Shown one piece after another: positions 57,253 through 64,000 of a DNA stretch of 64,000 bases. The notes under the pieces were generated by a model. The model made no database searches. It was not told where the DNA came from and saw nothing but the letters and a program-made list of their open reading frames with translations. Within the stretch, counting starts at the first letter, position 1. The number at the start of each line of letters is the position of its first letter. The position numbers were made by a program, and so were the translations under genes. This DNA comes from Glaciecola sp. XM2 (GTDB lineage Bacteria; Pseudomonadota; Gammaproteobacteria; Enterobacterales; Alteromonadaceae): positions 310,001 to 374,000 of the forward strand of contig NZ_JAHEOJ010000014.1 in NCBI RefSeq assembly GCF_018595715.1, in the 5' to 3' direction.

Positions 57253-57285
57253 ATAAAAAACGCCAGCACCAATAGTGCCAGCGTT
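57253..57285 (-). terminator. Terminator/attenuator inside the yjf operon
   Basis: On the minus strand AACGCTGGCAC pairs with GTGCTGGCGTT, including two G-U wobbles, and a T-run follows; on the plus strand the same positions are C-A mismatches, so it acts on yjf transcripts only. It divides yjfI-yjfJ from yjfKLMC, probably giving more of the PspA-like protein. Confidence 0.7.
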
Positions 57286-57313
57286 CTTTTACAATACTTT
57301 CATGCGTTACGCG

Positions 57314-57994
57314 TTACTTCCCTAAGATTCGCGCAAGCTCATCATCAGCGCTCGCCTTACCGCCTTTTATACCTGCACCGGCAAGGCGCTTTTCGAGGTC
57401 GTCGGTGGACTCACTTTGCGCTAATTCTTCTGCTGCTTCTAATTCAGCGCTGCGCAAATTTTGCTTCTCTTGGATGCGTGCCAACGATTCAGTTGCCGTT
57501 TTCATTTTGCTGTTCGCACCTAAATGGCTTGATGACACAGCAACCTGAGCGCGCTGAACAGACTCAGTTGCTTTGACCATATCCACCTGCTGTTCTAAAC
57601 GACGTAAATTGTTTTTAGCCTGGCCAATGTTCGCAGCAAGTTGCTTTTCAGACTGCACAAACTGGTCTAAATAGCTCTGCTCGGTTTCTAATTGACCTTT
57701 TAGCTCGCTGACGCGCTGCGCGCAATCCAGTGCGAGTTGACGATCGGTATCAATCGCTTTGCGAGCATGCTCTTCGTATTCGGCAATAGATTTGTTCAAG
57801 CCGTCGACTTTTTGCTGAGCGAGTTTGCACTTTGCTAAAATTTGAGTACGTGCGTGATCAGACTTACGTAACTCTTCTTTTGATTCTCTAATTTCTTGCT
57901 CAAGGATTTTAATGGCTTGCGTATCTACAACAGCCTGCGCCGCTTCATTTGCGGAACCTTTAACAGCAGTAAATAATTTTTTCCAAACTGACAT
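57314..57994 (-). CDS. yjfJ: PspA/IM30 family protein (YjfJ)
   Basis: PspA/Vipp1/IM30-family coiled-coil protein, an ESCRT-III-like membrane binder. The 226-residue product begins with an amphipathic helix (MSVWKKLFTAVKGSANEAAQ), then a long coiled coil (about residues 25-185) with few breaks, and ends ASADDELARILGK, the family-like tail. The usual PspF/PspB/PspC partners are not in this window; the neighbours are the yjf set. Very likely part of the membrane-stress system defined by this operon. Confidence 0.92.
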   Translation of the reverse strand: MSVWKKLFTAVKGSANEAAQAVVDTQAIKILEQEIRESKEELRKSDHARTQILAKCKLAQQKVDGLNKSIAEYEEHARKAIDTDRQLALDCAQRVSELKGQLETEQSYLDQFVQSEKQLAANIGQAKNNLRRLEQQVDMVKATESVQRAQVAVSSSHLGANSKMKTATESLARIQEKQNLRSAELEAAEELAQSESTDDLEKRLAGAGIKGGKASADDELARILGK

Positions 57995-58027
57995 GGTTAT
58001 CTCCGGTTATTTACAATAATTCGTTAC

Positions 58028-58420
58028 TTAAGCTTTTAGAAAGCTTGAATAAGCATCTAAGAAAGCCTCTACATTCTGAAACAGTGTGTCTACTTCAATA
58101 AGTACACTTTCGGGTTTTGATTGCGCGCTTAGAGAGCCAAACGCGATATAATATTCATTGCCACTTACTTGCGAGATCCCAATAGTGGTTAGCGGGAAAA
58201 TCATGTGCGTTCGTAAAATCTCTTCGTTGAGGGCACTGCAATCGTTTACTTCATCGAGTGAAAATAACAATGACTCAACAATGATTTGTTCGCCGCTTAT
58301 GGCAAGCCATGCATCAATTCCGTCTTCATTTGCAATGAGTAAGCAACCTTCCTCTTGCGTCACTACGTAACCTTCTTTTGCAGATATAATGTCTGCTAAT
58401 TGTGCTAGCTCCCAGGCCAT
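58028..58420 (-). CDS. yjfI: YjfI family (DUF2170) protein
   Basis: DUF2170 protein, first gene of yjfIJKLMC. The 130-residue soluble product has a mixed alpha/beta, acidic profile resembling a type III secretion chaperone-like fold (WLAISGEQIIVESLLFSLDEV, in part). The domain often precedes PspA paralogues. Start ATG at 58420. Function unknown; a partner of YjfJ is inferred from the conserved order. Confidence 0.87.
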   Translation of the reverse strand: MAWELAQLADIISAKEGYVVTQEEGCLLIANEDGIDAWLAISGEQIIVESLLFSLDEVNDCSALNEEILRTHMIFPLTTIGISQVSGNEYYIAFGSLSAQSKPESVLIEVDTLFQNVEAFLDAYSSFLKA

Positions 58421-58572
58421 GCGTTTATCTCCATAATGTTTGAAATTAACCAGTGTCGTTATATATCATAAGAACAACTTGGCTGACTTGCTAGTAGCTT
58501 GATGACAAAAGTATAGATAGAACGCAAAAGGAATGTCAAACATTTATTTCACTTTTGAGTAATATAATGTTC

Positions 58573-58596
58573 TAATGTGAATCATACGTTACATTA
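58573..58596. promoter_or_regulatory. Inverted repeat before the DUF6471 gene
   Basis: TAATGT at 58573-58578 and ACATTA at 58591-58596, 24 bp before the start codon and just after a TATAAT at 58563-58568. Such a place would suit an autoregulatory operator. Only the palindrome and -10-like hexamer are seen. Confidence 0.4.
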
Positions 58597-58619
58597 ATAT
58601 CGAATGAGTAGAGCTTTTT

Positions 58620-58889
58620 ATGACTGTTAAAACTAACGACTGGCGCAACTTAGTGCAACGCTTACTTAAAGCGGAGCTTTCCAAGAAAGGTATTAAGTAT
58701 CAAGAGCTTAGTGACAAGTTGAAATTTGTTGGTATAGAGCAAAGCGCAGACAATTTACGTAATAAAATAAATAAAGGAATATTAGGCGCCGATTTGTTGT
58801 TACAAATTATGTACGTACTTAATATCAAACATATTCGACACGAAGATATTGCTGACATGCTCAAAGATCTCAACCCAGACGAGTATTAA
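58620..58889 (+). CDS. DUF6471 small helix-turn-helix-like protein
   Basis: The 89-residue product matches the DUF6471 pattern: NDWRNLVQRLLKAELSKKGI, ELSDKLKFVGIEQSADNLRN, and KINKGILGADLLLQIMYVL (each a piece of the domain), giving a helix-turn-helix-like fold. Function unknown. It stands 130 bp before the SOS-controlled photolyase-like gene and on the same strand, but the SOS box between suggests separate control. Confidence 0.78.
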   Translation: MTVKTNDWRNLVQRLLKAELSKKGIKYQELSDKLKFVGIEQSADNLRNKINKGILGADLLLQIMYVLNIKHIRHEDIADMLKDLNPDEY

Positions 58890-58984
58890 TATCTCATAGA
58901 ATGTTTTTATATCTGTTTAACTCGCCCTCCTCTTTTAGACTGCAGTTCGATGTCAACAATCACAATTGATCTCCTTTGTTATAA

Positions 58985-59000
58985 CTGTATAATTATACAG
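58985..59000. promoter_or_regulatory. LexA (SOS) box upstream of the photolyase-like gene
   Basis: CTGTATAATTATACAG is a perfect CTGT-N8-ACAG palindrome with AT-only centre, flanked by A and T as in the gammaproteobacterial consensus. It ends 19 bp before the ATG at 59020. In this location a bound LexA would block the promoter. Match seen; regulation inferred. Confidence 0.85.
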
Positions 59001-59019
59001 TTGCCGATTCGGAGTCGCT

Positions 59020-60468
59020 ATGTCTCTTAGTGTAGTTTGGTTAAAACGAGATCTACGTTTACGTGACCACGCGCCCCTAGCAAATGCTGCGGCGTCAGGA
59101 AAGCCCGTGCTGTTAATCTATATGATTGAACCGATTATGCTTAATGATCCGCATATGGATCCTCGTCATTGGCGGTTTATTTATCAGTCAATCATTGATA
59201 TGAATGAGCAGCTTGCCCCCTTTGGTGCAAAAGTCATCACGATGCACGGTAGCGCAATCGACATATTAAAAACGCTCAAAGACTGCGGGATATCTGAGTT
59301 ATTTAGCCATCAAGAAATAGGCCTTGCGCACACCTATAAACGGGACAAAGACGTCTCATCTTGGTGTAAGGCAAACGCCATTGAGTGGAATGAATCACAC
59401 TATGGCGCGGTAAAGCGACCTCTAAATGACCGTTTTACCTGGCGCACACATTGGTTTGAGCGCATTGCCAGCCCTACCATTGATCCAAACCTTAACGATA
59501 TTTGCTGGTATGAAGACGATTCGCTAGCTAAAGACATGCCTAGCGTTTGGGCACAAAAGCAGGAACACTTTCAACTAGGCGGTGAACGCAGGGCTTGGCA
59601 CACCTTGTATGATTTTTTTAAAGGCCGCGGCAAGCGTTATTTTGGCAACATTGGTAAACCGCTAGACGCTAGGCAAACATGCTCTCGCATGTCGCCATAT
59701 TTGGCGTGGGGTAATATTAGCCTCAAACAGGTATATCAACTCAGTACACGTTACGAAAAAACCACTGGTTGGAGGCGCTCAGTGAACGCCTTTCAAGCGA
59801 GATTAAGCTGGCACTGCCACTTTATTCAAAAGTTTGAATCGGAAGCTGACATGGAACATCGGCCTGTAAATCGCGCGTATTCGCAATATCCGTATCTAAC
59901 TTCCTCTGTTGCAAAGGAGCGCCTTGTAGCATGGAAGGCCGGTCGCACAGGTATTCCCATCATTGATGCTTGCATGCGTGCAGTGTTAGTAACTGGATAT
60001 TTAAATTTTCGCATGCGAGCCCTTCTGGTCAGCTTTTTATGTCATCACTTAGATGTTGATTGGCGTGCTGGTGTCGTGCACCTTGCGAAGCAGTTTTTGG
60101 ATTTTGAGCCTGGTATTCATTACCCTCAATTTCAAATGCAAGCAGGCGTAACCGGCACTAATACCATTCGGCTTTACAACCCTGTGAAGCAGTCAGAAGA
60201 TAAAGACCCCGATGGAGTATTTATTCGCCGTTGGGTGCCTGAAGTCTCTAAGCTTCCTGACCAATACATACATGCGCCATGGAATATTCCGCCGCTAGAG
60301 GCGGCGATGTATGACTTTAGTCTTGAGCGCGATTACATAGCTCCTGTCGTCGATATTGAAGATAGTGCCCGCATTGCTCGTGATAAGTTATGGAAATTTA
60401 GAGCACGCGACGACGTTCGAAAAGAAGCACGAAGAATCTTATATCAGCATTCGGTCATGAACGATTAA
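59020..60468 (+). CDS. Atypical cryptochrome/photolyase-family flavoprotein
   Basis: 482-residue member of the photolyase/cryptochrome family. N-terminal Rossmann antenna domain starts [21 protein letters not shown]; the FAD domain has [17 protein letters not shown], the block [29 protein letters not shown] and [16 protein letters not shown]. At the place where E. coli photolyase has N378-N-G-G-W382 this protein has H367-Y-P-Q-F371, so the Asn near flavin N5 and the proximal Trp of the electron chain are both changed. It is not CPD class I in the strict sense, not DASH, and has no FeS cysteines. A photolyase-like branch acting on single-stranded DNA is one possibility. LexA box directly upstream. 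Confidence 0.88.
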   Translation: MSLSVVWLKRDLRLRDHAPLANAAASGKPVLLIYMIEPIMLNDPHMDPRHWRFIYQSIIDMNEQLAPFGAKVITMHGSAIDILKTLKDCGISELFSHQEIGLAHTYKRDKDVSSWCKANAIEWNESHYGAVKRPLNDRFTWRTHWFERIASPTIDPNLNDICWYEDDSLAKDMPSVWAQKQEHFQLGGERRAWHTLYDFFKGRGKRYFGNIGKPLDARQTCSRMSPYLAWGNISLKQVYQLSTRYEKTTGWRRSVNAFQARLSWHCHFIQKFESEADMEHRPVNRAYSQYPYLTSSVAKERLVAWKAGRTGIPIIDACMRAVLVTGYLNFRMRALLVSFLCHHLDVDWRAGVVHLAKQFLDFEPGIHYPQFQMQAGVTGTNTIRLYNPVKQSEDKDPDGVFIRRWVPEVSKLPDQYIHAPWNIPPLEAAMYDFSLERDYIAPVVDIEDSARIARDKLWKFRARDDVRKEARRILYQHSVMND

Positions 60469-60530
60469 GCGAATGTTTACGCATAGATACATAACTGCAT
60501 TATAAGGCGTAACCGCTTATTGTGATTACA

Positions 60531-60557
60531 TGATTCAAAGCTAGCTTTATCGCGCGG
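60531..60557. repeat. Dispersed intergenic repeat, copy 2
   Basis: TGATTCAAAGCTAGCTTT followed by ATCGCGCGG; its inner AAAGCTAGCTTT is a perfect 12-base palindrome. Related to copy 1 at 41926-41955. Lies between the photolyase-like gene and the diguanylate cyclase, at the convergent 3' ends. Confidence 0.5.
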
Positions 60558-60585
60558 GCATTTGGCTCAAACATATAATGCGATT

Positions 60586-61602
60586 TTAGCTAATAGGCAT
60601 CACTCTGTTACGACCGAGGTTTTTAGCTTGATATAGCAGTTTATCAGCACGTTCAATAAAGTCGCCGGCGCTTTCGCCCTTCTCTTTTTGCGCGACACCG
60701 ACCGATACCGTGACATCACCAAGCACTTTGCCGGTGCGCCTATCTTTTACTGATATCTTTTCAATCGAGCGCCTGAGCACATCTGCAATATGTCTCGCTT
60801 TTTGCAAATTAGCGCCGGGTATCAGCACCACAAACTCTTCACCGCCATAGCGAAATACTTGCGCGTCGTCACGACAACCTGTCTGCAACTTTTTAGCAAC
60901 CGACTTTAACACCAAGTCGCCCATTTGATGACCATGGGTGTCATTTATGACTTTGAAATGATCAATATCAATGAGCATTAAAGACAGTACATCGATACCC
61001 AATTTACTTTCTAACTCGGAATCAAAATAACGGCGATTGCATAATCCCGTCAACGCATCATACAACGCGGCTTGTTGGCTTTCTTCAAGCTTCGTTTTTA
61101 ACAGCTCAATCTCTTTTTCAGCTCGCAACAAAGCGCCACTGAAGCTGATTGTGCTCTGCCTTATCGCTTGGGACTCGTTCACCATATTGCGCACGAGCTT
61201 CATCACCTCACTCACCGATAGACCTTCTTTTTCAACTTTGGCTAGATTATCTAAGCGATTATCCATCACCGTTTTGAACTCAGATGTATCTGACTTTGTA
61301 TCCTTCATGGACTGCGATAATTCTAACAACATAGCCTCGACGCTTTGACGCACTTGCCAAGCATCTACTTCTTCCTTTTCTGACAAATAGTTTCTGTATA
61401 GTTCTTTTGTCTTAACGGATGACAGGGGGTAGCCTTTTTCTAAGCTTTCATCTATATCCTGATTCAATTTAGGTGAATCGTTAGACACATAGGTGTACCA
61501 AAGTGCATAGTTTGTGGGTATTGCAGAAATATTGTATTTAAGCAGCAGCGGCACTGTGCTTTTTAGAATTTGAAATGATTTTTCTATTTCATGCTTTACC
61601 AT
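60586..61602 (-). CDS. Diguanylate cyclase (GGDEF)
   Basis: Makes c-di-GMP from two GTP. I use the ATG at 61602 (MVKHEIEKSF), since upstream residues are not domain-like. The 338-residue protein has an N-terminal helical sensor-like region (no membrane segment, about residues 1-160), a coiled coil, then the GGDEF domain with DALTGLCNRRYFD, DIDHFKVINDTHGHQMGD, and GGEEF at about 253-257. The inhibitory RxxD before it reads R-D-D-A, so product feedback is probably lost. Its C-terminus has normal length. Divergent from a GGDEF/EAL gene. Confidence 0.93.
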   Translation of the reverse strand: MVKHEIEKSFQILKSTVPLLLKYNISAIPTNYALWYTYVSNDSPKLNQDIDESLEKGYPLSSVKTKELYRNYLSEKEEVDAWQVRQSVEAMLLELSQSMKDTKSDTSEFKTVMDNRLDNLAKVEKEGLSVSEVMKLVRNMVNESQAIRQSTISFSGALLRAEKEIELLKTKLEESQQAALYDALTGLCNRRYFDSELESKLGIDVLSLMLIDIDHFKVINDTHGHQMGDLVLKSVAKKLQTGCRDDAQVFRYGGEEFVVLIPGANLQKARHIADVLRRSIEKISVKDRRTGKVLGDVTVSVGVAQKEKGESAGDFIERADKLLYQAKNLGRNRVMPIS

Positions 61603-61904
61603 TAAGTAATACCTGCTTAGCCATACGAGTATAGGGTTAATTAATAGCATATATTCGGCGTTGTTACAGCGGCTAATTACCTTAAACAAAAATACTACTG
61701 TTAAGGTTAGATTCGGCGATTAACTCATCTGATTCAACATAATACTCATAATATCAATCACTTACTTGCTTTATTCATACTTGGCTTACACCTTAGCTTA
61801 AGGATGGGTGACGTGTTTACTTGGTAAGCATTAAAAAACTGGTTATAGTGGCGTTATGTGTAGAGCGCTGCGCTCAATTTTAGCTGTGGGAACCTGCATT
61901 TATA

Positions 61905-63890
61905 ATGGCTTATACCGTCATATCCACTCTTCAACTTCTTAGTGCGATGATCATTAGCATCATCATGGTGGAGTACTTTCGACAGTACCAACGCCCGTAT
62001 CTAAATTACTGGGCAAAGAGTTTTGCCTACTTATCGATGTTCTTGGTATCAAGCCTATTACTCTCTTACCTTTCTACTCAAGGACTGGCTTATCATAGCC
62101 TTAGTATGTATGCCATTAGCGCCATTAAAATGGTCGCAGGCTTCTTACAAATTTTATATTTGTTCATTGGGTGTTATGCGCTGACAAAGCGACGCTCAGA
62201 TAACAACATCAATGAAAACTTGCTTGTTATCGTATGTTCCATATTCGCGATGGTCTTTGTAAGCATATACGCTTTCGACCCTGACGGGGCGCTTATACGG
62301 CATATTATACGCAGCAGCTCTCGTTACATCATTGGTGGTTTATGTTTTATAGGCGCGGCCATTTACCTCTATAACACGCTTACGTTGAGAAACTCTGGTC
62401 AAGCATTGGTTATTATGGCTTTTCTAGCGCTTGGTACTGAGATGACCGTGTTAGGCGCGCTAAGCATGACACAATATTTTGAGCTATTAAGCCCTCTCGT
62501 GTCTTATCATGGTGCGGTTGAGTTATTTGCTTACTCGGTGCTTGGCTTAGGACTTGTCATGTGGTTACTCGACTCGGAACGAAAGCAACGTCAAGCCATT
62601 AGAAATAGGCTGAATTACCTCGGAAATCATGACCCGCTTACTGGCCTTGTCAATCGAGAGGGTTTCGAGCAAGCGATTACGCAATGGCAAAGTGCTCAAT
62701 CTCAACAAGAAGATAAATTAAAAGTAGTGCTTTTTGGGATTGATAAGTTCAAACGAATCAATGAAGCTGGCGGTGTAAAACAAGGAGATGAAGTACTTGT
62801 ATCGATTGCCGCTCGTTTTCAGAACATGCCACACAATGCGTTTGCCAAAGCACGACTGACCGGTGACGTATTTGCGTGTTTAATCAACGATAGCGCAAGC
62901 ACCCCAGAACAGCTTGAGCGCGTTAGAAAGACGTTGTCAAACACTATTCATTTAGCCAATCAAAGTTTTCATATTGATATAAGTGTAGGAGCCGCTAAAT
63001 TAGAGCCATTCAAAAGCCCTGAAACTGTCATGCTCAACGCTCAGCGAGCACTTCAACAGGCGAAGGAAGCCGGCGGCGCAAGGACTGTGGTATTTAGCGA
63101 TCTTACGCCAGAAATAAGTAATACCATAGAAATTGAAAATGAGTTACGTAAGGCACTGAAAAACCAAGAGTTCATACTCTTCTTGCAGCCGCTTTATGAC
63201 GTAAACAAAAATGATATTCAAGGGTTTGAAGCATTAGTGAGGTGGCAACATCCCGTAAGAGGCGTTCTATCACCCGTGGAATTTTTGCCCTATTTGGCAC
63301 AACTACACCTTATGCCCAAGCTGGATATATGGGTATTAAATGAAGCAACCCGATTGCTAAGCGCTTGGCGACACTCTAATGCGGGAAAGCTCAGCCTTGC
63401 AATTAATCTCTCTACTGATGGCTTAAATGATAATGACTATATCACTCGGGTTGTTGAACTCAGTAAAAGCCTTGGTCGGGATATCAATAAATTGCATATA
63501 GAAATTACAGAAACCTCGGCAATGAAAAGTATCCAAAGTGGTAAATTAAACATCACAAAACTCCATGATCTGGGCATAACAATTTCGTTAGATGACTTTG
63601 GCACAGGGTATAGTTCACTTAACTACCTTAAGTCTTTCCCTGCTGACAAAATCAAGTTTGACCATGGCTTCATTAAAGAAATGCTCGAAAACGAAAGTGC
63701 AGAAAAGATATTGCGAGCACTTGTCCCCCTTTGCCAAAACCTAGGTAAAAAAGTCGTTGCTGAAGGGATAGAAACACAACAACATTTAAATATGGCCAAA
63801 CAAATAGGCTTTGATCAAGTTCAGGGCTACTTCTTTGCTAAACCCATGCCTGTTGATGTCGCATTAGGATTATTGAAAAAGGCGATGTAG
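61905..63890 (+). CDS. Membrane GGDEF-EAL protein, probable c-di-GMP phosphodiesterase
   Basis: 661 residues. About seven hydrophobic segments fill residues 1-220 (a MASE-like membrane sensor), followed by a GGDEF domain (NHDPLTGLVNREGF) and an EAL domain. The GGDEF signature is degenerate, T319-G-D-V-F323, so it should not synthesise c-di-GMP. The EAL part has E442-A-L, ITETSAM, DDFGTGYSSLNYL and EGIETQQHL with conserved acidic residues, so phosphodiesterase activity is expected. It lies about 300 bp from the divergent diguanylate cyclase. Confidence 0.93.
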   Translation: MAYTVISTLQLLSAMIISIIMVEYFRQYQRPYLNYWAKSFAYLSMFLVSSLLLSYLSTQGLAYHSLSMYAISAIKMVAGFLQILYLFIGCYALTKRRSDNNINENLLVIVCSIFAMVFVSIYAFDPDGALIRHIIRSSSRYIIGGLCFIGAAIYLYNTLTLRNSGQALVIMAFLALGTEMTVLGALSMTQYFELLSPLVSYHGAVELFAYSVLGLGLVMWLLDSERKQRQAIRNRLNYLGNHDPLTGLVNREGFEQAITQWQSAQSQQEDKLKVVLFGIDKFKRINEAGGVKQGDEVLVSIAARFQNMPHNAFAKARLTGDVFACLINDSASTPEQLERVRKTLSNTIHLANQSFHIDISVGAAKLEPFKSPETVMLNAQRALQQAKEAGGARTVVFSDLTPEISNTIEIENELRKALKNQEFILFLQPLYDVNKNDIQGFEALVRWQHPVRGVLSPVEFLPYLAQLHLMPKLDIWVLNEATRLLSAWRHSNAGKLSLAINLSTDGLNDNDYITRVVELSKSLGRDINKLHIEITETSAMKSIQSGKLNITKLHDLGITISLDDFGTGYSSLNYLKSFPADKIKFDHGFIKEMLENESAEKILRALVPLCQNLGKKVVAEGIETQQHLNMAKQIGFDQVQGYFFAKPMPVDVALGLLKKAM

Positions 63891-64000
63891 ACAAGATACA
63901 CGTCCAACTGAGTGGTTAGTCATTTCAGGTGTACTTCATGCCAACACGCTGATGTCTTCGTGAATGGGTATGTGATGTTACATGTAATGAGCTCGCTTAC

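Noticed and set aside
58479-58500. Sigma-54-like TGGC...TTGC near the yjfI start
   Set aside because: Only four bases separate the two elements instead of seven, and no PspF-like activator is present.

Overview
The window is one contiguous chromosomal stretch of a gammaproteobacterium, most likely an Alteromonadaceae (Alteromonas/Glaciecola-like). This is inferred from gene order and protein character (ftsK-lolA-rarA-crcB-serS, uvrY-uvrC-pgsA-tRNA Gly/Cys/Leu, fnr next to a cbb3 oxidase cluster, tusDCB joined to tusE); no ribosomal marker is present. I see no transposase, integrase, phage gene, CRISPR array or rRNA.

Region by region. 1-4.7 kb: the end of ftsK, then lolA, rarA, crcB and serS on the plus strand. 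4.7-9.9 kb: the tusDCBE tRNA-thiolation operon, the FtsH-modulator-like yccA, tRNA-Ser(UGA), a PopT/DUF368 lipid-carrier transporter, a CDF metal exporter and upp. 10.1-13.7 kb: uvrY, uvrC, pgsA and a three-gene tRNA operon. 13.7-19.3 kb: a sulfurtransferase, a LysE exporter, a membrane protein/Bax glucosaminidase/DUF2987 set, rssA and ttcA. 19.3-28.5 kb: a respiratory regulon of uspE, fnr, a SafE-like protein, ccoS, ccoI, ccoH and ccoPQON, with an FNR box upstream of ccoN and an internal terminator between ccoP and ccoH. 28.5-34.5 kb: a possible copper-binding periplasmic protein divergent from ccoN, a two-subunit bacterioferritin with a Fur-like box, a Kef-type antiporter, an alpha/beta hydrolase and a flavin monooxygenase. 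34.5-43.8 kb: rhlE behind a structured leader with a small overlapping ORF, then mostly accessory membrane proteins and lipoproteins and an AT-rich gap. 43.9-49.2 kb: a hydroxyisobutyrate-type dehydrogenase, an RbgA/YlqF GTPase, YaiI, a DASS transporter and a SatD-like/DUF3307 pair. 49.2-53.7 kb: a light-dependent DNA repair island (DUF2256 mini-protein, FeS (6-4)-type photolyase, class I photolyase and a divergent CRY-DASH). 53.7-58.4 kb: the yjfI-J-K-L-M-C envelope operon with a PspA paralogue. 58.6-64 kb: a DUF6471 protein, a fourth and atypical photolyase-like protein directly behind a perfect LexA (SOS) box, and two c-di-GMP enzymes.

The most interesting signals are: the SOS-box-controlled photolyase-like protein, which lacks the usual flavin-site Asn and Trp; the SatD-like/DUF3307 pair; the leader ORF that overlaps rhlE by ATGA; the complementary loss of haem and ferroxidase ligands in the two bacterioferritins; and the uncharacterised Cys/Met/His-rich protein opposite ccoN. 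Most of the rest is ordinary core genome.
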